Shown here: positions 26,479 through 36,840 of the stretch, one piece after another
Layout: each line of letters opens with the position of its first letter
Numbering within the stretch: position 1 is the first letter of the stretch
Source: Paenibacillus sp. FSL R5-0490
Lineage (GTDB): Bacteria > Bacillota > Bacilli > Bacillales > Cytobacillaceae
DNA: 64,000 nt
Direction of reading: 5' to 3'
NCBI RefSeq assembly: GCF_001956215.1
Contig: NZ_MRTQ01000009.1
Location: forward strand, 62,001 to 126,000
Position numbers and translations under genes: made by a program
Notes under the pieces: generated by a model
What the model was told of the DNA's origin: nothing
What the model saw: only the letters and a program-made list of their open reading frames with translations
The model's database searches: none

Positions 26479-26985
26479 ATGTTAAAAGTACAAGAAATCC
26501 GTGAACTGATTAAATTGGTAGATCAGTCAAATATTGATGAATTTGTATATGAGCATGAAGGTTCTAAAATTGAAATGAAGAAAAAAGGCAATGAAGCCGC
26601 TGTTGTACAGCAAGTTCAGCCTGCAGCTGCCCAAGTGTCAGCGCCTGCTCCACAGCCGGTCCAGCCAGCTGCTGTGAAAGTGGAAGAGCCAAAAGCAGAA
26701 GCGCCAGCAGCTGCTCCTGAACCAAAGGCGGAAGCTGCGGAAGATTTACATAAAATTGTCTCACCAATGGTAGGGACATTTTATCAGTCATCCTCACCTG
26801 ATGCTGATGCATATGTAAAAGCCGGTTCAAAAGTTACGAAGGATTCCATTGTCTGCATTGTAGAAGCAATGAAATTATTTAATGAAATTGAAGCAGAAGT
26901 TAATGGTGAAATTGTAGAAGTGCTTGTAAAGGACGGCCAATTAGTAGAATATGGCCAGCCACTATTTTTAGTAAAGCCTGAATAA
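26479..26985 (+). CDS. accB: Biotin carboxyl carrier protein of acetyl-CoA carboxylase
   Basis: Carries biotin between the carboxylase and transferase halves of acetyl-CoA carboxylase for fatty acid synthesis. The 168 residues comprise an N-terminal helical region ([13 protein letters not shown]), an Ala/Pro/Glu-rich linker at about 40-90, and a biotinyl domain with K132 in [10 protein letters not shown] longer frame opens at 26350, but AAGGGGTGCAAAA lies before ATG 26479 and gives the family start. It is followed 14 bases later by accC. Confidence 0.95.
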   Translation: MLKVQEIRELIKLVDQSNIDEFVYEHEGSKIEMKKKGNEAAVVQQVQPAAAQVSAPAPQPVQPAAVKVEEPKAEAPAAAPEPKAEAAEDLHKIVSPMVGTFYQSSSPDADAYVKAGSKVTKDSIVCIVEAMKLFNEIEAEVNGEIVEVLVKDGQLVEYGQPLFLVKPE

Positions 26986-26999
26986 GGAGCGGTTACAGA

Positions 27000-28352
27000 A
27001 TGATAAAAAAACTCTTGATTGCCAACAGAGGAGAAATAGCTGTCCGCATTATCAGGGCAGCCCGCGAAATGGGGATTGAATCTGTTGCTGTCTTTTCAGA
27101 AGCTGACAGGGAAGCGCTCCATGTTCAGCTTGCGGATGAGGCATACTGCATTGGTCCTACAGCATCTAAGGACAGCTATTTGAATTTTACAAATATAATA
27201 AGTGTCGCCAAGCTTACTGGCTGTGATGCGATTCATCCAGGTTATGGATTCCTTGCAGAGAATGCGGACTTTGCCGAACTGTGCAGAGAATGCAATATTA
27301 TTTTTGTAGGACCTACACCTGAAGCCATCAGCAAAATGGGCACAAAGGATATTGCAAGGGAAACGATGAAGGAAGCAGGAGTTCCGATTGTTCCGGGCTC
27401 TAATGGAATCATTAAGGATGCTGAAGACGCTATCCAGCTGGCAGAAAAGATTGAATATCCGGTCATTATTAAAGCGACTGCGGGCGGAGGCGGTAAAGGA
27501 ATCCGCGTAGCGCGCAATGAGCAGGAACTTATTAAAGGAATTACAATAACACAGCAGGAAGCACTTACAGCATTCGGGAATCCTGGCGTTTACATCGAAA
27601 AATATATCGAGGACTTCCGTCATGTGGAGATCCAGGTTCTTGCAGACAATTACGGGAACACCGTCCATCTCGGGGAAAGGGATTGTTCCATCCAAAGGCG
27701 TCTGCAAAAGCTGCTTGAGGAAACGCCTTCACCTGCACTTGACGGTGAAACACGCGAAGAGATGGGAAATGCTGCTGTAAAAGCTGCAAAAGCGGTTGAT
27801 TATACAGGCGCTGGCACGATAGAATTTATATACGATTATAAAAATCGCAAGTTTTATTTCATGGAAATGAACACGCGTATTCAGGTGGAGCATCCTGTTA
27901 CAGAGATGGTAACGGGGGTCGATTTAATCAAGGAGCAAATTAAGGTTGCTTCAGGAGAAAAGCTTAACTTCACACAAAGTGATGTGACATTTAACGGCTG
28001 GTCAATCGAATGCAGAATTAATGCGGAAAACCCGGAGAAGAATTTTATGCCATCAGCAGGAAGGATTAATATGTATCTGCCTCCTGGCGGGCTTGGTGTC
28101 CGAGTCGACTCTGCTGCCTACCCGGGCTATATGATTCCTCCATATTACGATTCAATGATTGCAAAAGTGATCACTTATGGCAATACTAGAGAAGAAGCTA
28201 TTTCCAGAATGAAAAGGGCATTAAGTGAATTTGTAGTGGAAGGGGTTCATACAACAATCCCGTTCCATCTCAAACTCTTAAGCCATGAAAATTTTGTGGA
28301 AGGGCAGTTTAATACGAAATTTCTTGAATTGCATGATGTAATGAATTCTTAA
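27000..28352 (+). CDS. accC: Biotin carboxylase subunit of acetyl-CoA carboxylase
   Basis: Carboxylates the biotin of AccB with ATP and bicarbonate. The 450 residues are full length: N-terminal biotin carboxylase domain ([20 protein letters not shown]), ATP-grasp domain with the glycine-rich loop [13 protein letters not shown] and metal ligands in [16 protein letters not shown], and a C-terminal domain. AAGGAG precedes the ATG. Operon with accB and probably yqhY (20-base gap). Its product malonyl-CoA also matters to the propionate branch only indirectly. Confidence 0.97.
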   Translation: MIKKLLIANRGEIAVRIIRAAREMGIESVAVFSEADREALHVQLADEAYCIGPTASKDSYLNFTNIISVAKLTGCDAIHPGYGFLAENADFAELCRECNIIFVGPTPEAISKMGTKDIARETMKEAGVPIVPGSNGIIKDAEDAIQLAEKIEYPVIIKATAGGGGKGIRVARNEQELIKGITITQQEALTAFGNPGVYIEKYIEDFRHVEIQVLADNYGNTVHLGERDCSIQRRLQKLLEETPSPALDGETREEMGNAAVKAAKAVDYTGAGTIEFIYDYKNRKFYFMEMNTRIQVEHPVTEMVTGVDLIKEQIKVASGEKLNFTQSDVTFNGWSIECRINAENPEKNFMPSAGRINMYLPPGGLGVRVDSAAYPGYMIPPYYDSMIAKVITYGNTREEAISRMKRALSEFVVEGVHTTIPFHLKLLSHENFVEGQFNTKFLELHDVMNS

Positions 28353-28372
28353 AAACTTGTGGAGGTGCTAAA

Positions 28373-28780
28373 ATGAACGAAAATAACATTCTCGAAATGA
28401 GCCCTGAAAATTCAGGCCTGGGCAAGGTGGAAATTGCACCGGAAGTTATTGAGGTTATTGCCGGCATTGCTGCTTCAGAAGTAGAAGGTGTTGCGCAAAT
28501 GCGCGGGAACTTCGCTACAGGAGTGGTGGAACGGCTTGGTAAAAAGAACCACGGCAAAGGTGTTAAAGTTGAATTAACAGAAGAAGGCATTAAAGTCGAT
28601 GTTTATTGTCTGATGAGATTCGGCGTATCCATCCCAAGCGTTGCCCAAAAAATCCAGGACAACATTCGTCAGGCCCTGTTGAATATGACAGCCCTGGACG
28701 CCCAGGAAGTAAACATTCACGTGGTAGGAATTATGTTTGAAAACCAAAAGCATGAAGTTGAATACGAACAGGAAATGTAA
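28373..28780 (+). CDS. yqhY: Asp23/Gls24 family protein YqhY
   Basis: A 135-residue member of the Asp23/Gls24 (DUF322) family, with GKVEIAPEVIEVIAGIAASEVEGVA near the start and the conserved VDVYCLMRFGVSIPSVAQKIQ. In B. subtilis yqhY follows accBC and its loss disturbs acetyl-CoA carboxylase balance; conserved synteny supports the same link here. GTGGAGGTG precedes the ATG. A terminator follows. Confidence 0.92.
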   Translation: MNENNILEMSPENSGLGKVEIAPEVIEVIAGIAASEVEGVAQMRGNFATGVVERLGKKNHGKGVKVELTEEGIKVDVYCLMRFGVSIPSVAQKIQDNIRQALLNMTALDAQEVNIHVVGIMFENQKHEVEYEQEM

Positions 28781-28791
28781 CATTACACATC

Positions 28792-28825
28792 AAGCCAAAG
28801 ACATCAGACCCGTCTTTGGCTTTTC
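28792..28825 (+). terminator. Terminator after accB-accC-yqhY
   Basis: AAGCCAAAGAC pairs perfectly with GTCTTTGGCTT, followed by TTCTTATG. Confidence 0.83.
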
Positions 28826-29052
28826 TTATGGTTCATTCTCTTCATCATTCACTCCCTAAAACGTTATAAAGGCGTTTGTAAAGGGGAAATTAATATTATA
28901 AGTTTTCTTGCATTTGTTTCTGACCAAACATAATGCTCTTGTTGTAGTGCGAAGATTCCTTACTTATGCTATTATCTTCTTATGCAATTTTTGGACGTGC
29001 AAATGCTCAAAAATGAAAATTACTATGCTAGCCATAAAGGAGTTTTATAAAG

Positions 29053-29442
29053 ATGAAGAGAAGAACAGCCAGAGAAAAAGCATTGCAGGCTTTATTTCAA
29101 ATTGATGTAAGCGGAACAGAACCAGAGACCGCCATCGAACATGTTTTAGAGGGCGAAAAGAACGATGAATATCTAAGCAACCTTGTATCAGGTGTGCTGG
29201 AGCATAAAGAAATAATTGATAATGAAATCAAAGGGTTTCTTGAAAAATGGACGCTGGAGAGGCTTGCCACAGTAGACCGCAATCTTCTGCGCTTATCTGT
29301 TTTTGAGCTGCTGTATTTAACAGAGGAAGTGCCAGCCAATGTGGTGCTCGATGAAGCAATTGAGATTGCCAAACTATACGGCGATGATCAGTCAAGCAAG
29401 TTTATTAATGGTGTTTTATCAAAGGTAAAAGAAAAACTTTAA
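29053..29442 (+). CDS. nusB: Transcription antitermination factor NusB
   Basis: An all-helical RNA-binding protein that, with S10 (NusE), helps antitermination of rRNA operons. The 129-residue chain shows [17 protein letters not shown] at the start and [27 protein letters not shown] sequence near the end. AAAGGAGTT precedes ATG 29053. Upstream DNA has candidate sigma-A elements (for example TTGTAG-17 bases-TATGCT), none compelling. Confidence 0.95.
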   Translation: MKRRTAREKALQALFQIDVSGTEPETAIEHVLEGEKNDEYLSNLVSGVLEHKEIIDNEIKGFLEKWTLERLATVDRNLLRLSVFELLYLTEEVPANVVLDEAIEIAKLYGDDQSSKFINGVLSKVKEKL

Positions 29443-29536
29443 AAAACTTACACTGGATATGCTGGCACTTTCTAGATGCAAGCAAGCCGGCAGTCCTTAT
29501 CAAAGGCGCTTTCGAGTTTCTGATAGGGGGATACAA

Positions 29537-30394
29537 ATGGCTGCAGAATTAATAGATGGAAAAGAAATTGCAAGAAAGAAACAGGATCGTATCGATGCTG
29601 AAGTGCAAAAGCTGAAGGCGGAAGGAGTCACGCCGGGATTGGCTGTTATTTTAACGGGGGATAATCAGGCATCCAGAACCTATGTGAACAACAAGCAGAA
29701 AACCTGCAATAAGCTGGGCATGTATTCTATGCTTATTGAACTTCCTGAAAGCGTCAGTGAACAAGAGCTTATCAGAAGAATCACTGAGTTAAACAAAAGT
29801 GATGAAATTCATGGAATCCTCGTTCAGCTGCCGCTCCCAAGCCATATTAATGAAAAAGCCATCATTGAGACCATATCTCCTGAGAAAGATGTGGATGGAT
29901 TTCATCCCATAAATATCGGCAGAATGATGACAGCTCAGGATGCCTATATCCCATGTACTCCTGCAGGGATCATTGAAATGCTCGAAAGCATCGGGGCAGA
30001 CATTGCCGGAAAGCATGTAGTGGTTATTGGCAGAAGCAACATCGTAGGTAAGCCTGCAGGACAGCTGTTTCTTAATAAAGATGCAACTGTTACTTACTGT
30101 CACTCGAAAACAGCTAATCTAAAGGAATATACAAAGCGGGCAGACATTCTGGTGGCAGCAGCAGGTAAAGCCAATTTAATTACGGAGGACCATGTTAAAC
30201 ATGGTGCAATCGTGATTGATGTGGGCATGAATCGAAATGCGGAAGGAAAGCTTTGCGGTGATGTTGATTTCGAGACAGTTAAGCACATAGCAGGGTACAT
30301 TACTCCTGTTCCGGGCGGAGTGGGGCCGATGACCATAACCATGTTAATGCATAACACATTAAAGGCAGCAAAGTATTCTATAAGCAAAATCTAA
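29537..30394 (+). CDS. folD: Bifunctional methylenetetrahydrofolate dehydrogenase/cyclohydrolase
   Basis: Interconverts 5,10-methylene-, 5,10-methenyl- and 10-formyl-tetrahydrofolate. The 285-residue protein has [15 protein letters not shown] with the catalytic lysine, [26 protein letters not shown] and the [19 protein letters not shown] signature. The frame opens at 29459, but AGGGGGATACAA before ATG 29537 fixes the start at [12 protein letters not shown]. It recycles the methylene-folate that GcvT produces. Confidence 0.96.
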   Translation: MAAELIDGKEIARKKQDRIDAEVQKLKAEGVTPGLAVILTGDNQASRTYVNNKQKTCNKLGMYSMLIELPESVSEQELIRRITELNKSDEIHGILVQLPLPSHINEKAIIETISPEKDVDGFHPINIGRMMTAQDAYIPCTPAGIIEMLESIGADIAGKHVVVIGRSNIVGKPAGQLFLNKDATVTYCHSKTANLKEYTKRADILVAAAGKANLITEDHVKHGAIVIDVGMNRNAEGKLCGDVDFETVKHIAGYITPVPGGVGPMTITMLMHNTLKAAKYSISKI

Positions 30395-30543
30395 AATTCA
30401 TGACCGCCATAGATGCAAAATCTGTCCATTTCCATTATCCTGTACTTAGGAATCCTGTCATGCAGGCTGAATGGAAGGGCAGTTTTTTTGCGTTATTGCT
30501 TTGCAGAAGGTGTCAAATTGACTTCTGCATAAAGGAGATTGTT

Positions 30544-31884
30544 ATGAAGGAACAGCAGTATCTGACAGTTTACGCACTGACCAAATACATAAAAAGAAAA
30601 TTTGACGCCGACCCTCATTTGCAAAATATTTTGGTTAAGGGAGAAATCTCAAACTTTAAACAGCACTCAAGCGGCCACATGTATTTCACTTTGAAGGATG
30701 AGAAAGCCAGAATTTTAGCCGTAATGTTTGCAGGAAATGCGAGATCCATGAAATTCAGGCCGGAGAACGGCATGAAAGTATTAGTTCGCGGAGCGATTTC
30801 CATTTATGAATCCAGCGGGCAATATCAAATGTATGTACAGGAAATGCAGCCTGACGGGGTTGGTGAGCTCTATCTGGCATACGAGCAGCTTAAAGAGAAA
30901 CTGGAGAAAGAAGGATACTTTTCGTCTGCACATAAAAAAAATATCCCTCGTTATCCACGTACAGTTGCTGTTATCACATCCCCTACAGGTGCTGCAATCA
31001 GAGATATTTTGACAACGCTCAAAAGGCGCTATCCTATCGCGAACATACTTATATACCCTGCGCTTGTCCAGGGTAACCAGGCAGCTCCATCCATTGTGAA
31101 AGCGATAAAGGAAGCAAATGCCTCCAGGGAAGCGGATGTCTTAATTATCGGCAGGGGCGGAGGCTCCATTGAAGAGCTTTGGGCCTTTAATGAAGAAGCT
31201 GTGGCAAGGGCCATATTTAAGTCGGAAATACCTGTAATTTCAGCTGTCGGCCATGAAACAGATTTTACAATAGCGGATTTTGTTGCAGATTTAAGGGCTC
31301 CTACCCCAACGGGAGCTGCTGAATTGGCAGTCCCGCATATTGATGATTTGTCAGAAAGGCTTTTTAACAGGCAATCAAGGCTGATAAGAGCGATGAAGGA
31401 ACAAATTGCACTGCAAAATGAACGGCTTCTAAGGGTACAGAAATCCTATGCTTTCAGATACCCCCAAAAATTGTATGAACAAAAACTGGAACAGCTCGAC
31501 AAAGTCACCGAACAGCTGCTGCGGGGATCAAAGAGGCTGCATGATTTAAAGCAGGAACAGGCTGATATCCTGCAAAAAAGGCTGGTTCGGAGTCATCCCG
31601 GTCAGCTGAAGGATCAGGCAAAAGAAAAACATGATCGGCTGCATAAGCTTTTAAACAAAACAATGGCAAATACCCTGGCTGCAAAGGAAAAGGATTTTGC
31701 GAGGGTTATTTCAACCCTTGAGGCGCTCAGTCCTCTCAAAATCATGGATAGAGGCTATAGCCTTGCTTATACAGAAAAGGAATCCCTGGTAAAGACTGTG
31801 TCTCAGGTTAAAGTGGATGATATGTTAAAATTGAAGGTATCTGATGGAACTATTGAATGCCGGGTAACGGATATTGAGGAGTGA
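30544..31884 (+). CDS. xseA: Exodeoxyribonuclease VII large subunit
   Basis: Degrades single-stranded DNA to oligonucleotides with XseB. The 446 residues begin with an OB-fold ([19 protein letters not shown]), then a catalytic domain with [29 protein letters not shown] and [23 protein letters not shown] kept in shorter blocks, and a long coiled-coil C terminus. AAAGGAGATTGTT precedes ATG 30544, so the 48-codon N-terminal extension of the frame is rejected. It ends five bases before xseB. Confidence 0.95.
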   Translation: MKEQQYLTVYALTKYIKRKFDADPHLQNILVKGEISNFKQHSSGHMYFTLKDEKARILAVMFAGNARSMKFRPENGMKVLVRGAISIYESSGQYQMYVQEMQPDGVGELYLAYEQLKEKLEKEGYFSSAHKKNIPRYPRTVAVITSPTGAAIRDILTTLKRRYPIANILIYPALVQGNQAAPSIVKAIKEANASREADVLIIGRGGGSIEELWAFNEEAVARAIFKSEIPVISAVGHETDFTIADFVADLRAPTPTGAAELAVPHIDDLSERLFNRQSRLIRAMKEQIALQNERLLRVQKSYAFRYPQKLYEQKLEQLDKVTEQLLRGSKRLHDLKQEQADILQKRLVRSHPGQLKDQAKEKHDRLHKLLNKTMANTLAAKEKDFARVISTLEALSPLKIMDRGYSLAYTEKESLVKTVSQVKVDDMLKLKVSDGTIECRVTDIEE

Positions 31885-31889
31885 ATGGC

Positions 31890-32123
31890 ATGGCGGATGA
31901 AAAGCAACTTTCATTTGAGCAAGCGATGGAAGAACTTGAAGTGATTGTGGAAAAGCTTGAAGAGGGCGATGTTCCTCTTGAGGAGGCTATCAATATTTAT
32001 AAAAAGGGCATGGAGCTTTCAAAATTATGCCATGACAAGCTTAAAAATGTGGAATCACAGCTTACGGAAATACTGACGGAAGATGGCCGAAAAACGAACT
32101 TCGCCATTCCGGAGGAGGAATAG
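31890..32123 (+). CDS. xseB: Exodeoxyribonuclease VII small subunit
   Basis: A 77-residue helical protein, [17 protein letters not shown] and [22 protein letters not shown] being the family hallmark. It binds XseA in several copies. GTG 31881 is in frame, but GAGGAG at 31876-31881 lies eight bases before ATG 31890. It sits between xseA and ispA in a tight operon. Confidence 0.93.
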   Translation: MADEKQLSFEQAMEELEVIVEKLEEGDVPLEEAINIYKKGMELSKLCHDKLKNVESQLTEILTEDGRKTNFAIPEEE

Positions 32124-32125
32124 TC

Positions 32126-33019
32126 TTGCAGCAGCAATCCTTAAGTTCTTTCTCTGAATTGCATAAGCGAAAACTGGAAATTCATTTAAAGGAATATGTA
32201 CATAAATTGAACGCTCCACCTGAAATCAAGGAAGCGATGAATTATTCACTTGAAGCGGGAGGAAAGCGGATCAGGCCGATGCTGTTATTTGCCACATTAG
32301 CTGCTTTTGGCGAAGATACGGCAAAAGGATTATGGACTGCGGCGGCAATCGAAATGATCCATACCTATTCGCTCATTCACGATGACCTGCCAAGTATGGA
32401 TAATGACGATTTAAGAAGAGGTAAACCGACTAACCATAAAGTATATGGAGAAGCTTTTGCCATCCTGGCAGGCGATGCCTTGCTCACATACAGCTTCCAA
32501 ACCATTGCGGAAACCCCGGCCGAATTTGCTTCCGCCGAAACCAGGCTGTCTTTAATTAAAGTGCTTTCAAAAGCTGCAGGTGCTGAAGGGATGGTTGGAG
32601 GCCAGGCAGCAGACATTAAAGGAGAGGGCAAACAGCTGGACTTAGAGGACCTAGAGTATATCCATGTTCATAAGACCGGCAAATTGCTGGAATGCAGTGT
32701 GGTTTCAGGTGCTATTTTGGCAAATGCCAATGAAGAGACGATTCAGGCACTATCCCATTTTGCCTATCATCTGGGACTGGCTTTTCAAATCAGGGATGAT
32801 ATTCTCGACCTTGAAGGGACAGAGGAGATAATCGGGAAGCCTGTTGGCAGTGATGAATCAAAAAATAAAAGCACCTATCCAGCTCTTCTTACTATGAATG
32901 GCGCGAAAGAGGCGCTCGAATACCATATCAGATCTGCAAAAGAGAAACTGAAGGAAACAGGCCTTCAAACAGAGCTGCTCGAAGAAATAACAGATCTAAT
33001 TGCAAACAGGGATCACTAA
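32126..33019 (+). CDS. ispA: Farnesyl diphosphate synthase (geranyltranstransferase)
   Basis: Condenses isopentenyl diphosphate with dimethylallyl and geranyl diphosphate to make farnesyl diphosphate. The 297-residue helical prenyltransferase has the first Asp-rich motif DDLPSMDNDD, GGKRIRPML, and the second motif DDILD with GSDESKNKSTYP. The start is TTG 32126, only two bases after the xseB stop, with GGAGGAGG nine bases upstream. Placed just ahead of dxs, the first enzyme of the MEP pathway that feeds it. Confidence 0.94.
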   Translation: MQQQSLSSFSELHKRKLEIHLKEYVHKLNAPPEIKEAMNYSLEAGGKRIRPMLLFATLAAFGEDTAKGLWTAAAIEMIHTYSLIHDDLPSMDNDDLRRGKPTNHKVYGEAFAILAGDALLTYSFQTIAETPAEFASAETRLSLIKVLSKAAGAEGMVGGQAADIKGEGKQLDLEDLEYIHVHKTGKLLECSVVSGAILANANEETIQALSHFAYHLGLAFQIRDDILDLEGTEEIIGKPVGSDESKNKSTYPALLTMNGAKEALEYHIRSAKEKLKETGLQTELLEEITDLIANRDH

Positions 33020-33063
33020 TTTCTTGATTACATACTCATAATCGCAAAGTTCAGGGTACAAAA

Positions 33064-33162
33064 ATGAATGAAGAAACGATGGTCTTGCCGCTGTACTATT
33101 TGTACCAGCGGCATTTGCTGTTTAATAAAATGATGGTCTTTATTGTATATATTTTGGTATGA
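33064..33162 (+). CDS. Possible 32-residue membrane peptide in the ispA-dxs gap
   Basis: A small frame starts ATG with AGGG eight bases upstream and encodes a basic, tyrosine-containing start and a hydrophobic end (MMVFIVYILV). It overlaps a perfect GCCGCTG/CAGCGGC hairpin at 33087-33112. I recognise no family. The hairpin may be the real feature and the frame incidental. The rest of 33020-33388 shows nothing I can identify. Confidence 0.2.
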   Translation: MNEETMVLPLYYLYQRHLLFNKMMVFIVYILV

Positions 33163-33388
33163 TAGGAATTGCTGTCTGGAGTCTCTCTCAAGAAAGACTG
33201 GCCGGAGTGATAGACTGTTTAAAATGAAAAGCATTTGGAAAATCTCCTGTAATAAGGTAATCTTAAGATATTATCTTTTAGACAGTCTGGACGCCGTAAA
33301 AAACAGGCTTTGATTTGTTATAAACATGATTGCCAAAATATACGTAAAAAAACGGACGAATAAGAAACGAAAGTGAGTGGTCCGCTGT

Positions 33389-35284
33389 ATGGATCTGTTA
33401 TCAATTAAAGACCCTTCCTTTTTAAAAGGGCTCTCGAATAAAGAATTGGAAAGTCTCAGTCAGGATATCCGTACTTTCCTGATTGAAAAGCTATCAGGCA
33501 CAGGGGGACATATTGGCCCTAATCTTGGTGTTGTTGAGCTGACTGTTGCATTGCATAAATGTTTTGACAGTCCGAAGGATAAAATTATCTGGGATGTCGG
33601 ACATCAGTCATACGTCCACAAAATCCTTACAGGCCGTGCGTGCCAATTCGATACTCTTAGACAATATAAAGGTCTTTGCGGCTTTCCCAAAATGATTGAA
33701 AGTGAGCATGATGTATGGGAAACAGGGCATAGCTCTACTTCTTTATCTGCCGCGATGGGAATGGCCATTGCAAGAGACTTGAAAAAAGAGAGCAATTATG
33801 TCATTCCCGTTATTGGGGATGGTGCCTTAACAGGCGGAATGGCTTTAGAAGCCTTAAATCATATCGGCCATGAAAAAAAAGATATGATTGTCATATTAAA
33901 TGATAATGAAATGTCGATTGCTCCTAATGTAGGTGCCCTGCACAATGTTCTTGGGAGGTTAAGGACTGCAGGCAAATATAATTGGGTTAAAGATGAACTT
34001 GAATATTTATTAAAAAAGGTTCCGGCAGTCGGCGGCAAATTGGCCTCAACTGCCGAAAGACTGAAAGACAGCCTAAAGTATTTGTTTGTTTCAGGCATGT
34101 TCTTCGAGGAATTAGGCTTTACCTATTTGGGGCCTGTCGATGGGCATAATTATGAAGCTTTATTTGAGAACCTTGCGTATGCCAAGAAAACAGAAGGTCC
34201 GGTGCTTCTCCATGTTATAACGAAAAAAGGGAAAGGCTATCACCCTGCAGAAAACGACAGGATCGGCACTTGGCACGGTACAGGCCCTTATAAAATGGAA
34301 ACAGGGGACTTTGTGAAACCTGCAGCTGCGCCGCCTCCTGCATGGAGCAAGCTTGTGTCAGAAACCGTCAGGGAACTTGCGAGAGAAGATGAAAGAATTG
34401 TTGCAATCACTCCAGCAATGCCTGTTGGTTCCAAGCTTGAAGGTTTTGCAAGTGAATTTCCGGATCGGATGTATGATGTGGGTATTGCTGAACAGCATGC
34501 AGCAACAGTAGCTGCTGGCCTGGCAACGCAAAACATGAAGCCGTTCCTTGCGATTTATTCTACTTTCCTGCAGCGTGCTTATGATCAGGTCGTACACGAT
34601 ATTGCACGCCAGAACTTGAATGTATTTATTGGAATCGACCGGGCAGGACTTGTTGGTGCAGATGGAGAAACGCATCAGGGTGTATTCGATATCGCATTTT
34701 TAAGGCATTTGCCGAATATGGTTTTGATGATGCCAAAGGATGAAAATGAAGGCCAGCATATGGTGAAAACAGCCATTGAATATAACGATGGCCCAATCGC
34801 CATGCGGTTCCCGCGCGGAAATGGCATCGGGGTGCCGATGGACACAGTACTTAAAGCTATTCCAATTGGAACATGGGAAGTTCTGCGCGATGGCAGCGAC
34901 GGAGCAATTTTAACCTTTGGGACAACCATTCCAATGGCATTGAAGGCAGCTCAGCTCCTGGAAAAACAAGGGCATTCCATTAAAGTCATTAATGCAAGGT
35001 TTATTAAGCCATTTGATGAAAAGATGCTGCATGAATTGTTCGCAGCGAATATGCCTATTCTTACTATAGAAGAAGCTGTCCTGCAGGGGGGCTTTGGAAG
35101 TGCAGTACTTGAATATGCACATGAGCATGGCTTCCATCATTCCGAAATAGACCGAATGGGAATACCTGATACATTTATTGAGCATGGCAGTGTAAATGAA
35201 CTATTGGAAGAAATCGGGATGACTGTAGAAGATGTTGTGCAAAGAATGGGAAAAATGGCTAGAAAAAAACAAAAAAGGGCTTAA
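33389..35284 (+). CDS. dxs: 1-deoxy-D-xylulose-5-phosphate synthase
   Basis: Thiamine-diphosphate enzyme that joins pyruvate and glyceraldehyde 3-phosphate, the entry step of the MEP isoprenoid pathway. The 631 residues show [18 protein letters not shown], the ThDP-binding [18 protein letters not shown], and the transketolase-like [17 protein letters not shown] with the catalytic glutamate. The frame opens at GTG 33377, but [13 protein letters not shown] from ATG 33389 is the family start. It is four bases ahead of yqxC. Confidence 0.95.
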   Translation: MDLLSIKDPSFLKGLSNKELESLSQDIRTFLIEKLSGTGGHIGPNLGVVELTVALHKCFDSPKDKIIWDVGHQSYVHKILTGRACQFDTLRQYKGLCGFPKMIESEHDVWETGHSSTSLSAAMGMAIARDLKKESNYVIPVIGDGALTGGMALEALNHIGHEKKDMIVILNDNEMSIAPNVGALHNVLGRLRTAGKYNWVKDELEYLLKKVPAVGGKLASTAERLKDSLKYLFVSGMFFEELGFTYLGPVDGHNYEALFENLAYAKKTEGPVLLHVITKKGKGYHPAENDRIGTWHGTGPYKMETGDFVKPAAAPPPAWSKLVSETVRELAREDERIVAITPAMPVGSKLEGFASEFPDRMYDVGIAEQHAATVAAGLATQNMKPFLAIYSTFLQRAYDQVVHDIARQNLNVFIGIDRAGLVGADGETHQGVFDIAFLRHLPNMVLMMPKDENEGQHMVKTAIEYNDGPIAMRFPRGNGIGVPMDTVLKAIPIGTWEVLRDGSDGAILTFGTTIPMALKAAQLLEKQGHSIKVINARFIKPFDEKMLHELFAANMPILTIEEAVLQGGFGSAVLEYAHEHGFHHSEIDRMGIPDTFIEHGSVNELLEEIGMTVEDVVQRMGKMARKKQKRA

Positions 35285-35287
35285 AAA

Positions 35288-36133
35288 ATGAAAACAAAGA
35301 AAGAACGATTAGACGTTTTATTAGTTGAAAGAGGTCTTGCTGAAACGAGAGAAAAAGCGAAAAGGGCCGTTATGGCCGGTTTGGTGTTCAGCAATGAAAG
35401 CAGGCTGGATAAGCCGGGTGAGAAGGTTAGTGCAGATATTCCGCTGACAATCAAGGGAAAGGTTATGCCCTATGTCAGCCGCGGAGGCTTAAAGCTTGAG
35501 AAAGCTCTGAAGGTTTTTGAATTAGAAATCCAAGGCAAGATTCTCCTTGACATTGGATCCTCAACTGGCGGCTTCACTGATTGTGCTCTGCAGAATGGCG
35601 CCAAAATCTCCTATGCTTTGGATGTCGGATATAATCAGCTTGCCTGGAAATTAAGGCAGGATGAACGGGTTGTTGTCATGGAAAGGACTAATTTCCGGTA
35701 TGTAACTCCAGCAGACCTTTCGGCCGGTATGCCTGATTTTGCTTCCATTGATGTTTCGTTCATCTCTCTAAAGCTTATATTGCCTGTTTTAAAAACGCTG
35801 CTGGTTCCTGGCAGTGACACAGTGGCTTTAGTGAAACCGCAATTTGAAGCCGGACGGGAGCAGGTTGGTAAAAAAGGAATTGTCAGAGATCCTAAAATAC
35901 ACGAAGCCGTTCTTGATAAAATTATTGAATTTGCTTTGGGTCTTGGCTATGATGTCAAAGACGTTTCTTATTCACCGATTACCGGCGGAGATGGCAACAT
36001 AGAGTTTCTTCTCCATCTGTATTGGTCAGGCAGCAAAGAAGAAGGAGAAAATCTCCTTAAAGCTCAGACTGATAAGATTGTAAAAGAAGCCCACGCCGAA
36101 TTGAAAACGAAGCAGGTTAAAGAAGAGGAATAG
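35288..36133 (+). CDS. yqxC: TlyA family rRNA 2'-O-methyltransferase YqxC
   Basis: A 281-residue protein with an N-terminal S4 RNA-binding domain (RLDVLLVERGLAETREKAKR) and an FtsJ-like Rossmann methyltransferase domain with the SAM loop LLDIGSSTGGFTDCALQNG. TlyA homologues methylate 16S and/or 23S rRNA ribose. Formerly annotated as hemolysin; no signal or toxin feature is present. Operon with dxs. Confidence 0.93.
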   Translation: MKTKKERLDVLLVERGLAETREKAKRAVMAGLVFSNESRLDKPGEKVSADIPLTIKGKVMPYVSRGGLKLEKALKVFELEIQGKILLDIGSSTGGFTDCALQNGAKISYALDVGYNQLAWKLRQDERVVVMERTNFRYVTPADLSAGMPDFASIDVSFISLKLILPVLKTLLVPGSDTVALVKPQFEAGREQVGKKGIVRDPKIHEAVLDKIIEFALGLGYDVKDVSYSPITGGDGNIEFLLHLYWSGSKEEGENLLKAQTDKIVKEAHAELKTKQVKEEE

Positions 36134-36150
36134 GCTGATGCCTGTTCCTT
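36126..36150 (+). terminator. Terminator after yqxC
   Basis: AGGAA-T-AGGC pairs with GCCT-G-TTCCT around TGAT, followed by a seven-T run. Confidence 0.7.
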
Positions 36151-36235
36151 TTTTTAAAGGAATTTGTCGAGTAAGGACGAATTATAATAAATATATACGG
36201 GAAAATTGTACTTTATTGAGAAAATCAGCTAACAT

Positions 36236-36254
36236 TATAGTACAAAACACTATA
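36236..36254. promoter_or_regulatory. Inverted repeat upstream of ahrC
   Basis: TATAGT and ACTATA, separated by seven bases, lie about 50 bases before ahrC. It may combine a -10 with an operator. It does not fit the ARG box consensus well, so autoregulation is only a guess. Confidence 0.3.
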
Positions 36255-36305
36255 AATTAATTTTTTTCTGCCTGCTGTCAAGCGGCTGATTATAGAGGTG
36301 AAAAA

Positions 36306-36755
36306 ATGAATAAAGGGCAAAGACATATTAAGATACGCGAAATAATTACCAATAACGATATCGAAACACAGGATGACCTGGTGGATGAATTGAAAAACGC
36401 AGGATTTAATGTTACCCAGGCGACGGTTTCAAGAGATATTAAAGAGCTTCACCTGGTAAAAGTTCCTTTAATGGACGGAAGATATAAATACAGTCTTCCA
36501 GCGGATCAGCGTTTCAATCCGCTGCAAAAGCTTAAAAGAAATTTAATGGATGCCTTTGTCAGAGTGGATACTGCAGGACATCTCCTTGTAATGAAGACTC
36601 TTCCAGGCAATGCCATGGCTATAGGCGCACTTATAGATAACCTTGACTGGGAAGAGATTTTGGGGACAATCTGCGGGGATGACACATGCCTGATCATATG
36701 TAAAACCCCTGAAGACACAGAAGCCATTTCAAACCGTTTTCTTGAAATGCTGTAG
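36306..36755 (+). CDS. ahrC: Arginine repressor/activator AhrC (ArgR family)
   Basis: Arginine-sensing regulator that represses arginine synthesis and activates catabolism. The 149 residues form an N-terminal winged helix ([36 protein letters not shown]) and a C-terminal hexamerisation/arginine-binding domain with [12 protein letters not shown] and [19 protein letters not shown] precedes the ATG. The likely ARG box upstream of artP in this window is a candidate target. Followed by recN, as in B. subtilis. Confidence 0.95.
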   Translation: MNKGQRHIKIREIITNNDIETQDDLVDELKNAGFNVTQATVSRDIKELHLVKVPLMDGRYKYSLPADQRFNPLQKLKRNLMDAFVRVDTAGHLLVMKTLPGNAMAIGALIDNLDWEEILGTICGDDTCLIICKTPEDTEAISNRFLEML

Positions 36756-36840
36756 ATGATTTTCAATTTCAGAGCGTCTGTCCCCCTCGAGGTGCCGTGG
36801 TGGCAAAGCGCTTCTGCTTTTTTCTAATGAGGTGATAAGC

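Noticed and set aside
27096..27707. 203-codon minus-strand frame within accC
   Set aside because: Long, but antisense to an intact biotin carboxylase and rich in Cys, Arg and Asn as expected from codon-shadow effects.
36756..36830. Possible repeat or terminator between ahrC and recN
   Set aside because: Only weak pairing around AAAGCGCTTCTGCTTTT; no stable stem or recognisable repeat.
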